Below the pieces are notes generated by a model. The model did not search any database. It saw only the letters and a list, made by a program, of their open reading frames with translations, and had not been told where the DNA came from. The translations under genes and the position numbers were made by a program. Positions 1 to 8,045 of a stretch of 23,331 bases of DNA are shown in pieces (position 1 is the stretch's first letter; each line of letters starts with the position of its first letter). The DNA is taken from IMG/VR virus record IMGVR_UViG_3300018432_000047, positions 1-23,331 of that record; one strand, given 5' to 3'. This stretch comes from a virus.

Positions 1-1749
1 ATCAATACGCTCCGCGTGGTCGATGGCCGGGTCCTCATCCTTGAGGAATGGAAAACGCAGGCCGAGCCCGCAATTCAGGGCCTCAAGTCCGACATGTCCA
101 AGCTGCTCGCCAGCACGGCGGGCAAGGTCGATCGCGTCTTTCAGGCTTACTTGCTCGAACAGCTTGCGCGCCTCAACGAGGTCGTGGGCGTCGATCCCAC
201 CGCCTCGTTCTCGTTCACCGACTATCTGCTGACGCTCGATCTCAGCGATAGCGACGACGAGCATATCTCGTTCGTCGCCAAGGTCGAGGAGGGCATCCGC
301 TTCGCGGCCGACAACCTCGATACGGGCGCGCTGACGCTGCTGACGCCCGGCGATCCCTCGATCCAGATTTCGGCCGGCGGCATGATGCTGCCGAAGTATT
401 CCGAGCTTACCCTGATCTCGGTGAAGGGGCGCGACGCGGAGGTTGCCGTCTCGAACGCCGGCTCGCAGACGATCGAGTATGTGCTCAAGACCGTCTCGCG
501 CACCCGCATCCGCTACGGGCAGTCGTTCCTCGTCTGCACGAACGGGTTTTGGTGGCACTCGGGGCGGTGGGATGTCGTCAACGGCATCTTCTACCACAAC
601 GACGGCGGCGCCTATAACATCGATTTCGTCGCGGAATACGGGCTCGGGCAGGCGCACTACGCGGTGCGCGCTACGCAGATTTTCTACGATAGCTATGAGG
701 AGCCATATTGGGCGGCGACGATCGTCAATGCTTCCTATAGCGGGCAGGTCGCCGGAAACTCATTCATGGTCCCGCGCTCGGCGTGGGTGACGGGCTTCAA
801 CCTCGGCTTCTCGCGCCTCGATACGGGCGGCGACGTTCGTCTCGTCCTTTGCGAGCTAAACGAGAGCGGGGCGCCGGCCTTTAACAAGTCCCTCGCCGCG
901 ACGACGGTCGTCCGCGCAAACCTCAAGGTTTGGCCGACGATGACCAAGTTCGCGATCGAGCCGACCTATCTTGAGGGCGGCAAGCGCTACGCATGGTTCA
1001 TCGTCACGCCGGGCAATCACTGGCTCGCGATGGTCGAGAACAACAAGTATGCGCAGGGCACGTTCTTTATCTCGACCGATGGCGTTTGGAGCCAAGGCAA
1101 CATCGCTCAGGACGCCTGCTTTGAAATCCTCGCGGCCGAGTTCGAGGCGTCGCGCCTCGTCGTCAACCTGAACAACTGGAACCTCTCGGGCGGGATCACG
1201 GATATCGATCTGCTCTTGCAACAGATCGGCAAGGAGGGCTCGTTCTATATCCAGTTCGAGGTTCAAGTCGGCGCCGCGTGGGTTCCCTTGATCGAGGTCA
1301 AGTCGGGCAACTCGCCCCTGTTCGGCCTGCCGGCTGCGCTCAATGCGCGGATGGTGATGATCGGGACGACCGACGTGATGCCCGGCATCCGGCTCGCGGC
1401 GAGCTTCGTGACGGTTTCGCGTCCGCGCGACGACGGCGTTCATATCAGCACGGCGCGGGTTGCCCCCGCCAACGTGGACGAAATCCACATCGTTGCCGTC
1501 CTCGAACACTACGTCGAGGTCGATCACAACTGCGTCGCAACGATCCTGCACGGCGCGGGCTTCTCGACGGAGCGCTCGGCCGCGTCGGTAAGCGATCTCG
1601 TTCTTCCGGACGGCTCGATCCGGCGGACGTGGGTCTTTACCGGGTTCACGCCGTTCGCCACGTGGAAGCGAAAGCTCACGATGGCGACGGTTTCCGCGCT
1701 CAGCGTGTATCTCGTTTCCGAGGTCACTGACATCGGGTTCCCGGCCTAA
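1..1749 (+). CDS. Phage tail fibre-like structural protein, 5' end cut by window edge
   Basis: The frame is open from base 1, so the GTG at 16 is only the first possible start inside the window and the gene very likely begins further left. At least 577 residues are visible. The protein has no signal peptide, is rich in aromatic and beta-forming residues, and reads like a beta-structured virion protein. Around residues 250-350 the text GQVAGNSFMVPRSAWVTGF followed by LEGGKRYAWFIVTPGNHWLA resembles the sandwich-type domains common in phage fibres and baseplate adhesins. It lies upstream of further fibre genes and of the sheath gene, the place where P2 carries I, H and G. Role as a fibre or baseplate adhesin is inferred from position and composition; I do not recognise a named family. 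Confidence 0.6.
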   Translation: MNTLRVVDGRVLILEEWKTQAEPAIQGLKSDMSKLLASTAGKVDRVFQAYLLEQLARLNEVVGVDPTASFSFTDYLLTLDLSDSDDEHISFVAKVEEGIRFAADNLDTGALTLLTPGDPSIQISAGGMMLPKYSELTLISVKGRDAEVAVSNAGSQTIEYVLKTVSRTRIRYGQSFLVCTNGFWWHSGRWDVVNGIFYHNDGGAYNIDFVAEYGLGQAHYAVRATQIFYDSYEEPYWAATIVNASYSGQVAGNSFMVPRSAWVTGFNLGFSRLDTGGDVRLVLCELNESGAPAFNKSLAATTVVRANLKVWPTMTKFAIEPTYLEGGKRYAWFIVTPGNHWLAMVENNKYAQGTFFISTDGVWSQGNIAQDACFEILAAEFEASRLVVNLNNWNLSGGITDIDLLLQQIGKEGSFYIQFEVQVGAAWVPLIEVKSGNSPLFGLPAALNARMVMIGTTDVMPGIRLAASFVTVSRPRDDGVHISTARVAPANVDEIHIVAVLEHYVEVDHNCVATILHGAGFSTERSAASVSDLVLPDGSIRRTWVFTGFTPFATWKRKLTMATVSALSVYLVSEVTDIGFPA

Positions 1750-1768
1750 CGGCCGGGGACTTGTCCCC
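1741..1768 (+). other. Two overlapping, mutually exclusive hairpins after the first fibre gene
   Basis: CCGGCC (1741-1746) and GGCCGG (1751-1756) flank the stop codon region. GGGGA (1755-1759) and TCCCC (1764-1768) form a second hairpin with a CTTG loop. The two share bases 1755-1756, so only one can form fully. No T-run follows, so this is not a classic terminator; an mRNA-stability or attenuation role is a guess. Confidence 0.35.
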
Positions 1769-1788
1769 TCTCTCAAGCGGAGGCTTTC

Positions 1789-1983
1789 ATGCCGAAATCC
1801 GAGACGCCGGCGATCGAGCCGGAAACTGTCTATCAGGTCGTGCTTGCCCACTCGATCAAGGTCGGTCGCTCGGCCGTTCATCCCGGCCCCAACGTCAAGC
1901 TCCGGGGCGACGTGATCGAGGCGCTTCGTGCTTCGGACCCGGAGGCAGTCATCAGTTACGAGCCGGCGAAGGAAAGCCGGTAA
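1789..1983 (+). CDS. Small conserved-looking protein between tail fibre genes
   Basis: This 64-residue protein starts at an ATG with a clear GCGGAGG ribosome binding site five bases upstream. It has no signal peptide or membrane segment. The core VVLAHSIKVGRSAVHPGPNV followed by KLRGDVIEAL suggests a small beta-rich domain with a short helix. It fits in the short space between two fibre genes in the same orientation, so it is probably co-transcribed with them. It may be a fibre accessory or head-tail accessory protein; the family is not recognised and no function is claimed. Confidence 0.65.
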   Translation: MPKSETPAIEPETVYQVVLAHSIKVGRSAVHPGPNVKLRGDVIEALRASDPEAVISYEPAKESR

Positions 1984-2013
1984 TACCTTCCCCGATCGGA
2001 GAGCGCTCCCACA

Positions 2014-3987
2014 ATGGCCGGGTTCACGGACTTTCTCGCGCGCAAGCTCAAGACCCTCGGGCCTAACCAGTGGGACGGCTTGATCCGCGCGATCGACGCC
2101 CGGTTCGGCGTCCTTGAGGAACAGCTAGGCATCGAGCGCCGCGTTACCGAGAGTATCTTGCAGCGCGGGTTGCAGGTGATCGAGGACGGTATCGGCCCGT
2201 CGATCATCGCCGCCCAAGAGGCGGCGGCCGAGATCGCCGCGATCGCCGATCTCGGGATGCTGCTAACCGCGCCCTCGGCGACGACCGTTACGATCGGGGT
2301 TGGGACCAAGAGCTTCGTAATCCCGGAGGCCAACCGGGATCAGTTTGCGCCGGCGGCGATCCTGCTCGCCTATGCCGGCGCCGACTATAGCAACGCGATC
2401 ATCGGGACAACCTCCTCTTACAACCGGACGACCGGCGTCGTTCAGCTTCTCGTTCTCGACACAAAAGGCGCGGGAACCCACAGCGAGTGGACGCTTACGC
2501 CCGTCGCCTCTACGGCGGACCTTGAGGCGCTCCGCGATCAGGTCGAGGCGGACAAGACCGACGCCGACGCCAGCGCGACTGCCGCAATCAACGCGCAAGA
2601 CAACTCGCTGACTTACCTTGAGAGCTTCCGCGCGAAGTATCTCGGGGCGAGCGCGACCGACCCGATCGTGGACGGCAACGGCGATCCGCTTGAGGTCGGC
2701 GCGATCTACACGAATACGGCTTCGGGCAAGTTCCGCTATTACGGCCCGGACGGCTGGCAGGATACGACGGCCGGCTCGAATATCCTCGTTCATGAGTTCA
2801 CGACGGACGGGCGAGGCACGGGCGCCTATACGCTCCCCGAGGCGCCCGCCGCCAAAGAGAATTGCTTTGTCATCCTCGGCGGCATCCCGCAGGCGAAGTC
2901 GTCGTTTGAGGTTGACGGGGCCGATTTCAGCTTTACGGCCGATCCGGGCTCGGGCCTCGCGGTCGAGGTTACGATCATCGGGCAGCTTGCGATCGGCGTC
3001 CCGTCCGACGAGAGTGTCGGCGCCGACCAGATCAAGGATAGCGACAAGGCGGCGATCCGCACCAAGCTCTCGGTCTTGAGCATCGCTCAGGTCGCGGCCG
3101 ATATCGCGGCCGCTATCGCGGGCCTTCTCAACTCAGCGCCGGGCCAGCTCGATACCCTAGACGAACTCTCGGCCGCTCTCGGCGACGATGCGAACTTCGC
3201 GGCGACGTTGACGGCGGCGCTGGCGCTTAAGGCGCCGCTGGCGTCCCCGCCGCTCTCGGGCGTTCCTACCGCCCCGACCGCTGCCCCCGGAACGAATACG
3301 ACGCAGATCGCTACGACGGCGTTTGTCAAAGCGCTCGGCGACCTTCGCCTAGCGCTTGCGGGCGGGTCGCTCACCGGGGCGCTCCTGCTCGATGACACGA
3401 CGAACGTCACGACGGCGCCGCCGCTCGCGTTCGATGGCGACCCGAATACGGGCATCGGCCACCCCGGCGCGGATCGCCTTGCGATCACAACCGCCGGGGT
3501 GCAGCGCGCCGAGTTCACGGCGGCAGGCGTGTTCGATCTCGCGTCGGGGCAGATGAAGTTCCCTGCGGTTCAGAACCCGAGCGGCGATGCGAATACGATC
3601 GATGACGTAGAGCGCGGGACGTGGACGCCGGCGCCCTATATCGGCGGCACTATCTTTGGCATAACTATATCCGCGTCAGACGGCAGCTATCAGAAGCTCG
3701 GCCGCCACGTATGGGTCGATGGCTGGGTATCCTTCGGGAAGGGCGCGGCAACCGGCACCTTCACGATCGGCCTTTTCCCCTTCGCCGCCCACGCCTCGGT
3801 CGCGCCCGGCGGGTTCAGCGGCTACTTCGGTTACCGTGGCGGGGCGACAGCGCTCGGGGGCCTACTGCTAGGCCCCGGCGCGTCGGATGCGGGCGTTTAC
3901 ACTACCTCGATGGTATCTGCGACGCACGCGGACTTGTCCGCGTCTGCCGATATTCGGTTCGGCCTCAGCTATGCGGCCGCCAATTAA
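2014..3987 (+). CDS. Phage tail fibre protein with tail-repeat segment
   Basis: 657 residues; GGAGAG lies 10 bases before the ATG. Residues 1-80 are helical and would attach to the baseplate. A middle part contains the helical linker LEALRDQVEADKTDADASA, then beta-rich text. Around residues 370-445 the sequence reads LDTLDELSAALGDDANF, then APLASPPLSGVPTAPTAAPG and TQIATTAFVKA. That is the classic phage tail-fibre repeat seen in many P2/lambda-type side fibres. The C-terminal 120 residues (from DVERGTWTPAPY) resemble the fibre tip domain in which GTWTP is followed by YQKLGRHVWV. Role: host-receptor binding. The next gene probably encodes an accessory or chaperone. Family level is well supported; the receptor is unknown. 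Confidence 0.85.
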   Translation: MAGFTDFLARKLKTLGPNQWDGLIRAIDARFGVLEEQLGIERRVTESILQRGLQVIEDGIGPSIIAAQEAAAEIAAIADLGMLLTAPSATTVTIGVGTKSFVIPEANRDQFAPAAILLAYAGADYSNAIIGTTSSYNRTTGVVQLLVLDTKGAGTHSEWTLTPVASTADLEALRDQVEADKTDADASATAAINAQDNSLTYLESFRAKYLGASATDPIVDGNGDPLEVGAIYTNTASGKFRYYGPDGWQDTTAGSNILVHEFTTDGRGTGAYTLPEAPAAKENCFVILGGIPQAKSSFEVDGADFSFTADPGSGLAVEVTIIGQLAIGVPSDESVGADQIKDSDKAAIRTKLSVLSIAQVAADIAAAIAGLLNSAPGQLDTLDELSAALGDDANFAATLTAALALKAPLASPPLSGVPTAPTAAPGTNTTQIATTAFVKALGDLRLALAGGSLTGALLLDDTTNVTTAPPLAFDGDPNTGIGHPGADRLAITTAGVQRAEFTAAGVFDLASGQMKFPAVQNPSGDANTIDDVERGTWTPAPYIGGTIFGITISASDGSYQKLGRHVWVDGWVSFGKGAATGTFTIGLFPFAAHASVAPGGFSGYFGYRGGATALGGLLLGPGASDAGVYTTSMVSATHADLSASADIRFGLSYAAAN

Positions 3988-4003
3988 AAGGGGAGCAACG
4001 ACG

Positions 4004-4465
4004 GTGGCGGCAAAGGTAACGACGCGATCCGGCATCGACCTGATCGGGTGGGACTTAGATGATCGCGGCGATCTCGCGGTGCGGGTTCAGAAGATGAGCT
4101 TCCTTGACGGGGTGCTCGTCTTTAAGGAGCCGCACCGCTTCGGGCTTCGTCCCGGCGACGATATCGACGCGATGGTTACGCGCGTCAACGCCGCCCTCGC
4201 GGCGGACGGGTCCGGGTCGTTCCCGCCGCTCCCCGACGAGGACGTTGCCGAACTCAAGGCGCAGGCCGAGCGCAAGTGGACGCCCGCGCGGATCGAGGCA
4301 AGGAAAGAGCGCGATCGGATCGCCGAGGAGGAGACCCGCGCGAGGACTGAGGAAGCGGCGGCCGCCAAAGCGGAACAAGACCGGGCCGAGGGAGCGCGTA
4401 TTCAGGCGCTCGTTGACGACGCGATCAAGCGCAGGGAAGCGCCCGCGAACGGCGGCAAAAAGTAA
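4004..4465 (+). CDS. Tail fibre accessory protein, possible fibre assembly chaperone
   Basis: The chosen GTG at 4004 follows AAGGGGAG (3988-3995) at good spacing. An ATG at 3971 in the same frame would overlap the fibre gene and lacks a binding site. The product is about 153 residues. The first 65 residues form a compact domain (LIGWDLDDRGDLAVRVQKMS, then a helix ending in VNAALAADG). The last 70 residues are almost purely charged and alanine-rich, from WTPARIEARKERDRIAEEET onward, which predicts a long helix or coiled coil. Its position directly behind a fibre gene matches the fibre-assembly chaperone slot of P2-like phages, but no sequence match to gpG is evident, so this is an inference. 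Confidence 0.6.
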   Translation: MAAKVTTRSGIDLIGWDLDDRGDLAVRVQKMSFLDGVLVFKEPHRFGLRPGDDIDAMVTRVNAALAADGSGSFPPLPDEDVAELKAQAERKWTPARIEARKERDRIAEEETRARTEEAAAAKAEQDRAEGARIQALVDDAIKRREAPANGGKK

Positions 4466-4489
4466 ACCAAACATGGGGGTGGCCGATGA

Positions 4490-5452
4490 ATGGCCCTGAC
4501 CAAAGTTGACGAGCGGATGCTGCCCGATCCGATCGGGGGCTCGCGCAACGCGCTGATTAACGGCGACGGCGCGATCAACCAGCGATCCGCCCTCTATACG
4601 ACCGTCGCCGATGACACCTATTGGTGCGATCGGCACTACGTCCTGGCGCAAACGGCGGCGATCACGCCGACGATCCTCTCGGACGTTGCGAACGGCATCC
4701 CGAGCATGATGCGGCTCTCGCAGTCGCAAGCGGTAGCGCAGAGGATGGGCAACGCCCAAATCCTCGAAAGCTCGATCTCGCGCGCTCTGCGCGGCAAGCT
4801 CGTGACCCTTGGCGGCAAGCTCCGCTGCTCGTCCTCGCAGCCGATCCGGTTTGCGGTCCTCGAATGGACCGGGACCGCCGACGCGCCCGTTTCCGATGCG
4901 GTCAACAATTGGGCGAGCGCGGATTTTACGGCCGGCAACTTCTTCAACTCGACCACGCTGAACGTCCTCGCGGTCGGAACGATCACGCCGGCCGCGAATA
5001 CGATCACGCCGTGGACCTTGACGGCGACGGTTGGCGCCAACGCGACGAACCTGATCGTCCTCTACTGGACCGAGGGCACGGCCGCGCAGAACGTCACCCT
5101 CGACATGCGGTGGTTCCTCGCCGAGGGCGACGCAACCGACGAGGACGACGCGTTCGGGCTTCGGCATATCGCGCAGGAGTTGGCGCTCTGCCAGCGCTAC
5201 TATCAACTGCGATCGGCGGGCAATACGATCTCGGCGACCGGGGCGGGCCAGTATGTCTCGGCGGACTTTCACACCTGCGTCGAAATGAGGGCAGTGCCAA
5301 CGGCGGCGCAGTCCAACGAAAGCGCCCCGAGCAACGTCAGCGCCGTTACGATCGCCGCCCTCTCCGCGCGCGGCGGGCAAGCCTACTGCACTTCCTCGGG
5401 GGCCGGCGCGGCGGTATTCCGAATAATCGTCCGGCTAAGCGCCGAACTCTGA
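4490..5452 (+). CDS. Tail fibre/carbohydrate-binding tip-like protein
   Basis: 320 residues. The N-terminus carries the motif SRNALINGDGAINQR, a variant of the N-x-INGDF-x-INQR signature often seen at the start of phage receptor-binding and collagen-type fibre proteins. The body (YTTVADDTYWCDRHYVL, then SSSQPIRFAVLEWTGTADAP and VTLDMRWFLAEGDAT) is beta-rich and resembles a carbohydrate-binding jelly-roll fold. The segment LALCQRYYQL followed by GQYVSADFHTCVEMRAVPTA is also typical of these proteins in phages of alphaproteobacteria. It lies 24 bases after the previous gene with GGGGGTGG as binding site. The role as an exchangeable adhesin is inferred. Confidence 0.75.
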   Translation: MALTKVDERMLPDPIGGSRNALINGDGAINQRSALYTTVADDTYWCDRHYVLAQTAAITPTILSDVANGIPSMMRLSQSQAVAQRMGNAQILESSISRALRGKLVTLGGKLRCSSSQPIRFAVLEWTGTADAPVSDAVNNWASADFTAGNFFNSTTLNVLAVGTITPAANTITPWTLTATVGANATNLIVLYWTEGTAAQNVTLDMRWFLAEGDATDEDDAFGLRHIAQELALCQRYYQLRSAGNTISATGAGQYVSADFHTCVEMRAVPTAAQSNESAPSNVSAVTIAALSARGGQAYCTSSGAGAAVFRIIVRLSAEL

Positions 5453-5467
5453 TCTACACCACGGCGC

Positions 5468-5488
5468 GGTTGATGCGCGCCATCAACC
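5468..5488 (+). other. Perfect 8-bp hairpin in the sheath gene leader
   Basis: GGTTGATG (5468-5475) and CATCAACC (5481-5488) are perfectly complementary around the loop CGCGC. The hairpin lies 25 bases before the sheath start codon. No T-run follows. It could stabilise or delimit the mRNA of the highly expressed sheath and tube genes. Confidence 0.45.
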
Positions 5489-5513
5489 AGCAGCACAACG
5501 GAGAGCTACCAAG

Positions 5514-6992
5514 ATGGCTGACCCGATTTTCGGAATTGGCATCCAGCGGATCGACAACGAGCCGCGCCCGGCCTCAACCGCCGACATGGCCGTTATCGGC
5601 CTCGTCGGCACGGCGCCGGACGCGGACGTGGACGTGTTCCCGCTCAACGACCCGATCCTGATCTTCTCGGACGACGCGGCGGCGATTACGGCCCTCGGGG
5701 AAACCGGCTCGCTTGCCGGGCAACTCGAACTGATCAACGCGCAGCTTGGCGAGTTCCAAGTCGCGGCGCGGGTGATCATCGCTCGCGTCGAGGAGGGCGA
5801 GGACGACGACGAGACGATCACGAACCTCGTCGGCAATTCCTCGCTCAAGACCGGCGTTCACGCTCTGCGCTCGGCCGGCCCCAAGCTCGGCGTCGTCCCG
5901 CGCCTGATCGCCGTCCCCAACTATACGTATCAGCGCGATACCGGCGTTTCGGCGATCGCCATCGGCGGGGGCGGCGGCACCGGCTACGAGGTCGGCGATA
6001 CTATCGCCGGCTCGGGCGGCGCCGGCACCGGCTTTGCCGGGCAGGTGGCGACGGTCGATGGCGACGGCACGATCCTGACTGTCACAATCACGACCGCAGG
6101 CAGCGGCTATACCTCCGCGCCGACCCTCGCGATCACGACGGACGCGGGCACCGGCGCGACCCTGACCGCGACGATCGATGATCTCGCCAACCCGGTCACT
6201 GCGGCGCTCGGCGCGCTCTGCGCCGCGCTGCTCGCGCACGCGGTCGTCAGCGGCCCGCATACGTCGTTGCAGGCGTTCACCGACTGGCGTGAGACGCTTA
6301 ACCACGGGCGCCTGATCCCGGTCGAGACGTGGGTCAAGGTCGGCGTCGATGCGACGTTGACCGATAGCGTCGGCGCGATCCTCGGGCTCGCGGTGCGCCG
6401 CGATCACGAGTTCCTCGGGCATCCGTTCCACTCGTGGGCCAACCAGCCCGTGCAGGGGATCGTCGGGCCGAACCGCTTCATCGACTTCTCGCTTACCGAT
6501 GGCAACACGGAGGGGCAGTCGATCATCGCGCTCAACGGCGGCGTGATCATTCGCGGCGAGGCCGGGATGGAGAGCGCGATCGCCTCGGGCGGCTTCGTCT
6601 ACGTCGGCACCGACAACGCGGGCGAGGACGATATCTGGCGGTTCTACAACGTGACGCGCGGCCGGGACTATATCCATATCCTGATGCTGCGCACGTTGCG
6701 GTTCTACCTCGGCCGCTTCAACCTCACGGGGCAGACCATTCAGGCCGTGCTCAACACGATCAACGGGGCGCTCCGCGATCTGAAAGCCGACAACGAAATC
6801 CTCGACTACCGGGTGACGTTCGAGCGCGGACAGAACAGCCCCGAGGAGCTTCGGCAGGGGCGGTTCACCGTCCTGTTCATGGCCGAGGAGGCGCCCGTCT
6901 TGCGCTATCTCGGCATTCGCTCTGCCCGCTATCGGCCGGCGCTCGACGCCCTGCTCGATGATCTGCTCGCGCAGATCGACGTAGCGGCTTAA
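5514..6992 (+). CDS. FI: Contractile tail sheath protein (P2 FI-like) with an inserted beta domain
   Basis: 492 residues, with GGAGAG before the ATG. The protein forms the outer tail tube that contracts during DNA injection. The N-terminus (IFGIGIQRIDNEPRPASTAD followed by AVIGLVGTAP) and the C-terminal half are typical of Phage_sheath_1 proteins: HPFHSWANQPVQGIVGPNR, IWRFYNVTRGRDYIHILMLR, then a final beta-hairpin with GRFTVLFMAEEAPVLRYL. P2 FI is about 396 residues. The surplus is explained by roughly 85 residues at 139-224, a glycine/threonine-rich stretch with GYEVGDTI and GSGYTSAPTLAI, placed between LIAVPNYTY and NPVTAALGAL. The tube gene follows at 26 bases. Identification is firm; the insert's role is unknown. 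Confidence 0.95.
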   Translation: MADPIFGIGIQRIDNEPRPASTADMAVIGLVGTAPDADVDVFPLNDPILIFSDDAAAITALGETGSLAGQLELINAQLGEFQVAARVIIARVEEGEDDDETITNLVGNSSLKTGVHALRSAGPKLGVVPRLIAVPNYTYQRDTGVSAIAIGGGGGTGYEVGDTIAGSGGAGTGFAGQVATVDGDGTILTVTITTAGSGYTSAPTLAITTDAGTGATLTATIDDLANPVTAALGALCAALLAHAVVSGPHTSLQAFTDWRETLNHGRLIPVETWVKVGVDATLTDSVGAILGLAVRRDHEFLGHPFHSWANQPVQGIVGPNRFIDFSLTDGNTEGQSIIALNGGVIIRGEAGMESAIASGGFVYVGTDNAGEDDIWRFYNVTRGRDYIHILMLRTLRFYLGRFNLTGQTIQAVLNTINGALRDLKADNEILDYRVTFERGQNSPEELRQGRFTVLFMAEEAPVLRYLGIRSARYRPALDALLDDLLAQIDVAA

Positions 6993-7018
6993 TCGGCAAC
7001 GCCGGAAAGGATACCGAA

Positions 7019-7555
7019 ATGAGCACCGTCTACCTCATGACTGCGGCGAACCTCTTTGTTGGCGATCACGACCCGACCAAGAGCAAGCACCTGACGCTCA
7101 CCGAACTCAAGCTGCCCGACTTGCAGGAAATCTTCGCCGACCACCACGGCGGGGGCACGCTGGTTGCGACCGAGTTCGCGGTCGGCGTCGAGAAGCTGGA
7201 GCCGACGTTCAACCTCGCCGGCTTCGATCCCGACCTGTTGACGGCCTTCGGGCTCAACACGCGCTTCCGGCACACGTTCACGGCCTACGGCAATATCACC
7301 GACCAGCGCAGCGGCCGTGAAATCCAGAGCAAGGCGATTATCGAGGCCCGGCTCGGCCGGGTCGCCCCGGACGCCTTTACCAAGGGCGAGTTGCAGGGGC
7401 ACGAATACGCGATGAACAGCGTCGTCCACTACGAATTGTGGTTCGATGGCGTCGAGAAGATCGCGTGGGATTTCTTCACGAACCTCTGGCGCGTTGACGG
7501 CATCGACCAATACGCGGCCGTCAACCGCAACCTTGGCGTCCCCGGCGTCGTTTAG
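7019..7555 (+). CDS. FII: Tail tube protein (P2 FII-like)
   Basis: 178 residues, the normal size for the Phage_tube family (P2 FII is about 172). The family pattern is visible: an N-terminal YLMTAANLFVGDHDP, the helix LPDLQEIFADHHGGG, and the beta-strand series ATEFAVGVEKLEPTFNLAGF. Near the C-terminus MNSVVHYELWFDGVEKIAWD is followed by the short tail NLWRVDGIDQYAAVN. It polymerises as stacked rings inside the sheath and forms the DNA channel. A GGAAAGGA binding site precedes the ATG. It ends a likely sheath-tube expression unit, because a terminator begins 28 bases after its stop. Confidence 0.94.
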   Translation: MSTVYLMTAANLFVGDHDPTKSKHLTLTELKLPDLQEIFADHHGGGTLVATEFAVGVEKLEPTFNLAGFDPDLLTAFGLNTRFRHTFTAYGNITDQRSGREIQSKAIIEARLGRVAPDAFTKGELQGHEYAMNSVVHYELWFDGVEKIAWDFFTNLWRVDGIDQYAAVNRNLGVPGVV

Positions 7556-7582
7556 GCCGGGTCGTCTCCTCCCCTGACCCTG

Positions 7583-7614
7583 CGCCCGCCGGTAAGCCCC
7601 GGCGGGCGTCTTTT
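7583..7614 (+). terminator. Rho-independent terminator after the tube gene
   Basis: CGCCCGCCGG (7583-7592) pairs with CCGGCGGGCG (7599-7608) around a six-base loop, and TCTTTT follows. It separates the abundant sheath and tube messages from the chaperone and tape measure, which are needed in small amounts. It is probably leaky, since no promoter is obvious before 7641. Confidence 0.8.
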
Positions 7615-7640
7615 CATCCCTCCCGCCGAAGGATATCCCC

Positions 7641-8045
7641 ATGCCGCCCGCCGACCCCGTAGAAACGCCTGTAGCGGCCCAAGACGCCCCCGCCGCTATA
7701 TCCCCCGCCCCAACCCCCGTCCCCGCCCGTGTAGCGGCCCCTGTAGCGCCCCCGTGGCCCGAAATCCGGCATACCCTCCGGTTCCCGATCACGCCGCCCG
7801 GCGGCGAGGTCGTTTCCGAGGTCGTTTGCCGCGAGCCGGATGTTGAGGCGCTTGAGCGGATCGACAACCTCGGGATGGTCGAGGGGCAGCCCCTCAAGGT
7901 CGCGCAGATCAGGGGGATTATCGCCGCCCTCTCGGGCCTGCCGGACGACGTGATCCGCAAGATGCACAAGACGGATTTCGCCGGGTTGACGGAGAAGGTC
8001 GTCCCTTTGTTGGAACTGTCGGCGGGCGGGGGAAAGCCACATTAG
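7641..8045 (+). CDS. E: Tail assembly chaperone (gpE/Mu gp41-like), zero-frame product
   Basis: 134 residues. The first 40 residues are low-complexity Pro/Ala (APAAISPAPTPVPARVAAPV). The rest follows the tail assembly chaperone pattern: IRHTLRFPITPPGGEVVSEV, then VCREPDVEALERID and a helical C-terminus (QIRGIIAALSGLPDDVIRKM). Such proteins bind the tape measure and recruit tube subunits. The gene sits between tube and tape measure, exactly where P2 has E/E'. A slippery heptamer GGGAAAG lies three codons before the stop, so a longer product is expected as well. Binding site: GAAGGA before the ATG. Confidence is high from context and moderate from sequence alone. Confidence 0.82.
   Translation: MPPADPVETPVAAQDAPAAISPAPTPVPARVAAPVAPPWPEIRHTLRFPITPPGGEVVSEVVCREPDVEALERIDNLGMVEGQPLKVAQIRGIIAALSGLPDDVIRKMHKTDFAGLTEKVVPLLELSAGGGKPH
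8030..8036 (+). promoter_or_regulatory. Programmed -1 ribosomal frameshift site GGGAAAG
   Basis: In the zero frame the bases read G-GGA-AAG, that is X-XXY-YYZ, identical to the known lambda G/GT slippery heptamer. Slipping by -1 gives GGG-AAA and enters the frame that stays open to 8209. The following 50 bases are very GC-rich and contain CGCGC and GCGCG segments that could pair as a stimulator. Confidence 0.82.

Noticed and set aside
856-1881. 341-residue minus-strand open frame over the first fibre gene
   Set aside because: Arg/Asp-rich shadow composition and no binding site; the + strand fibre frame is clearly coding.
4055-5380. 441-residue minus-strand open frame
   Set aside because: It lies antisense to the accessory and fibre genes, is packed with Arg, Asp and Gly, and has no domain pattern. 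GC-rich genes commonly give such shadow frames.
5574-6677. 367-residue minus-strand open frame over the sheath gene
   Set aside because: Fully antisense to a firmly identified sheath gene and of low-complexity composition.
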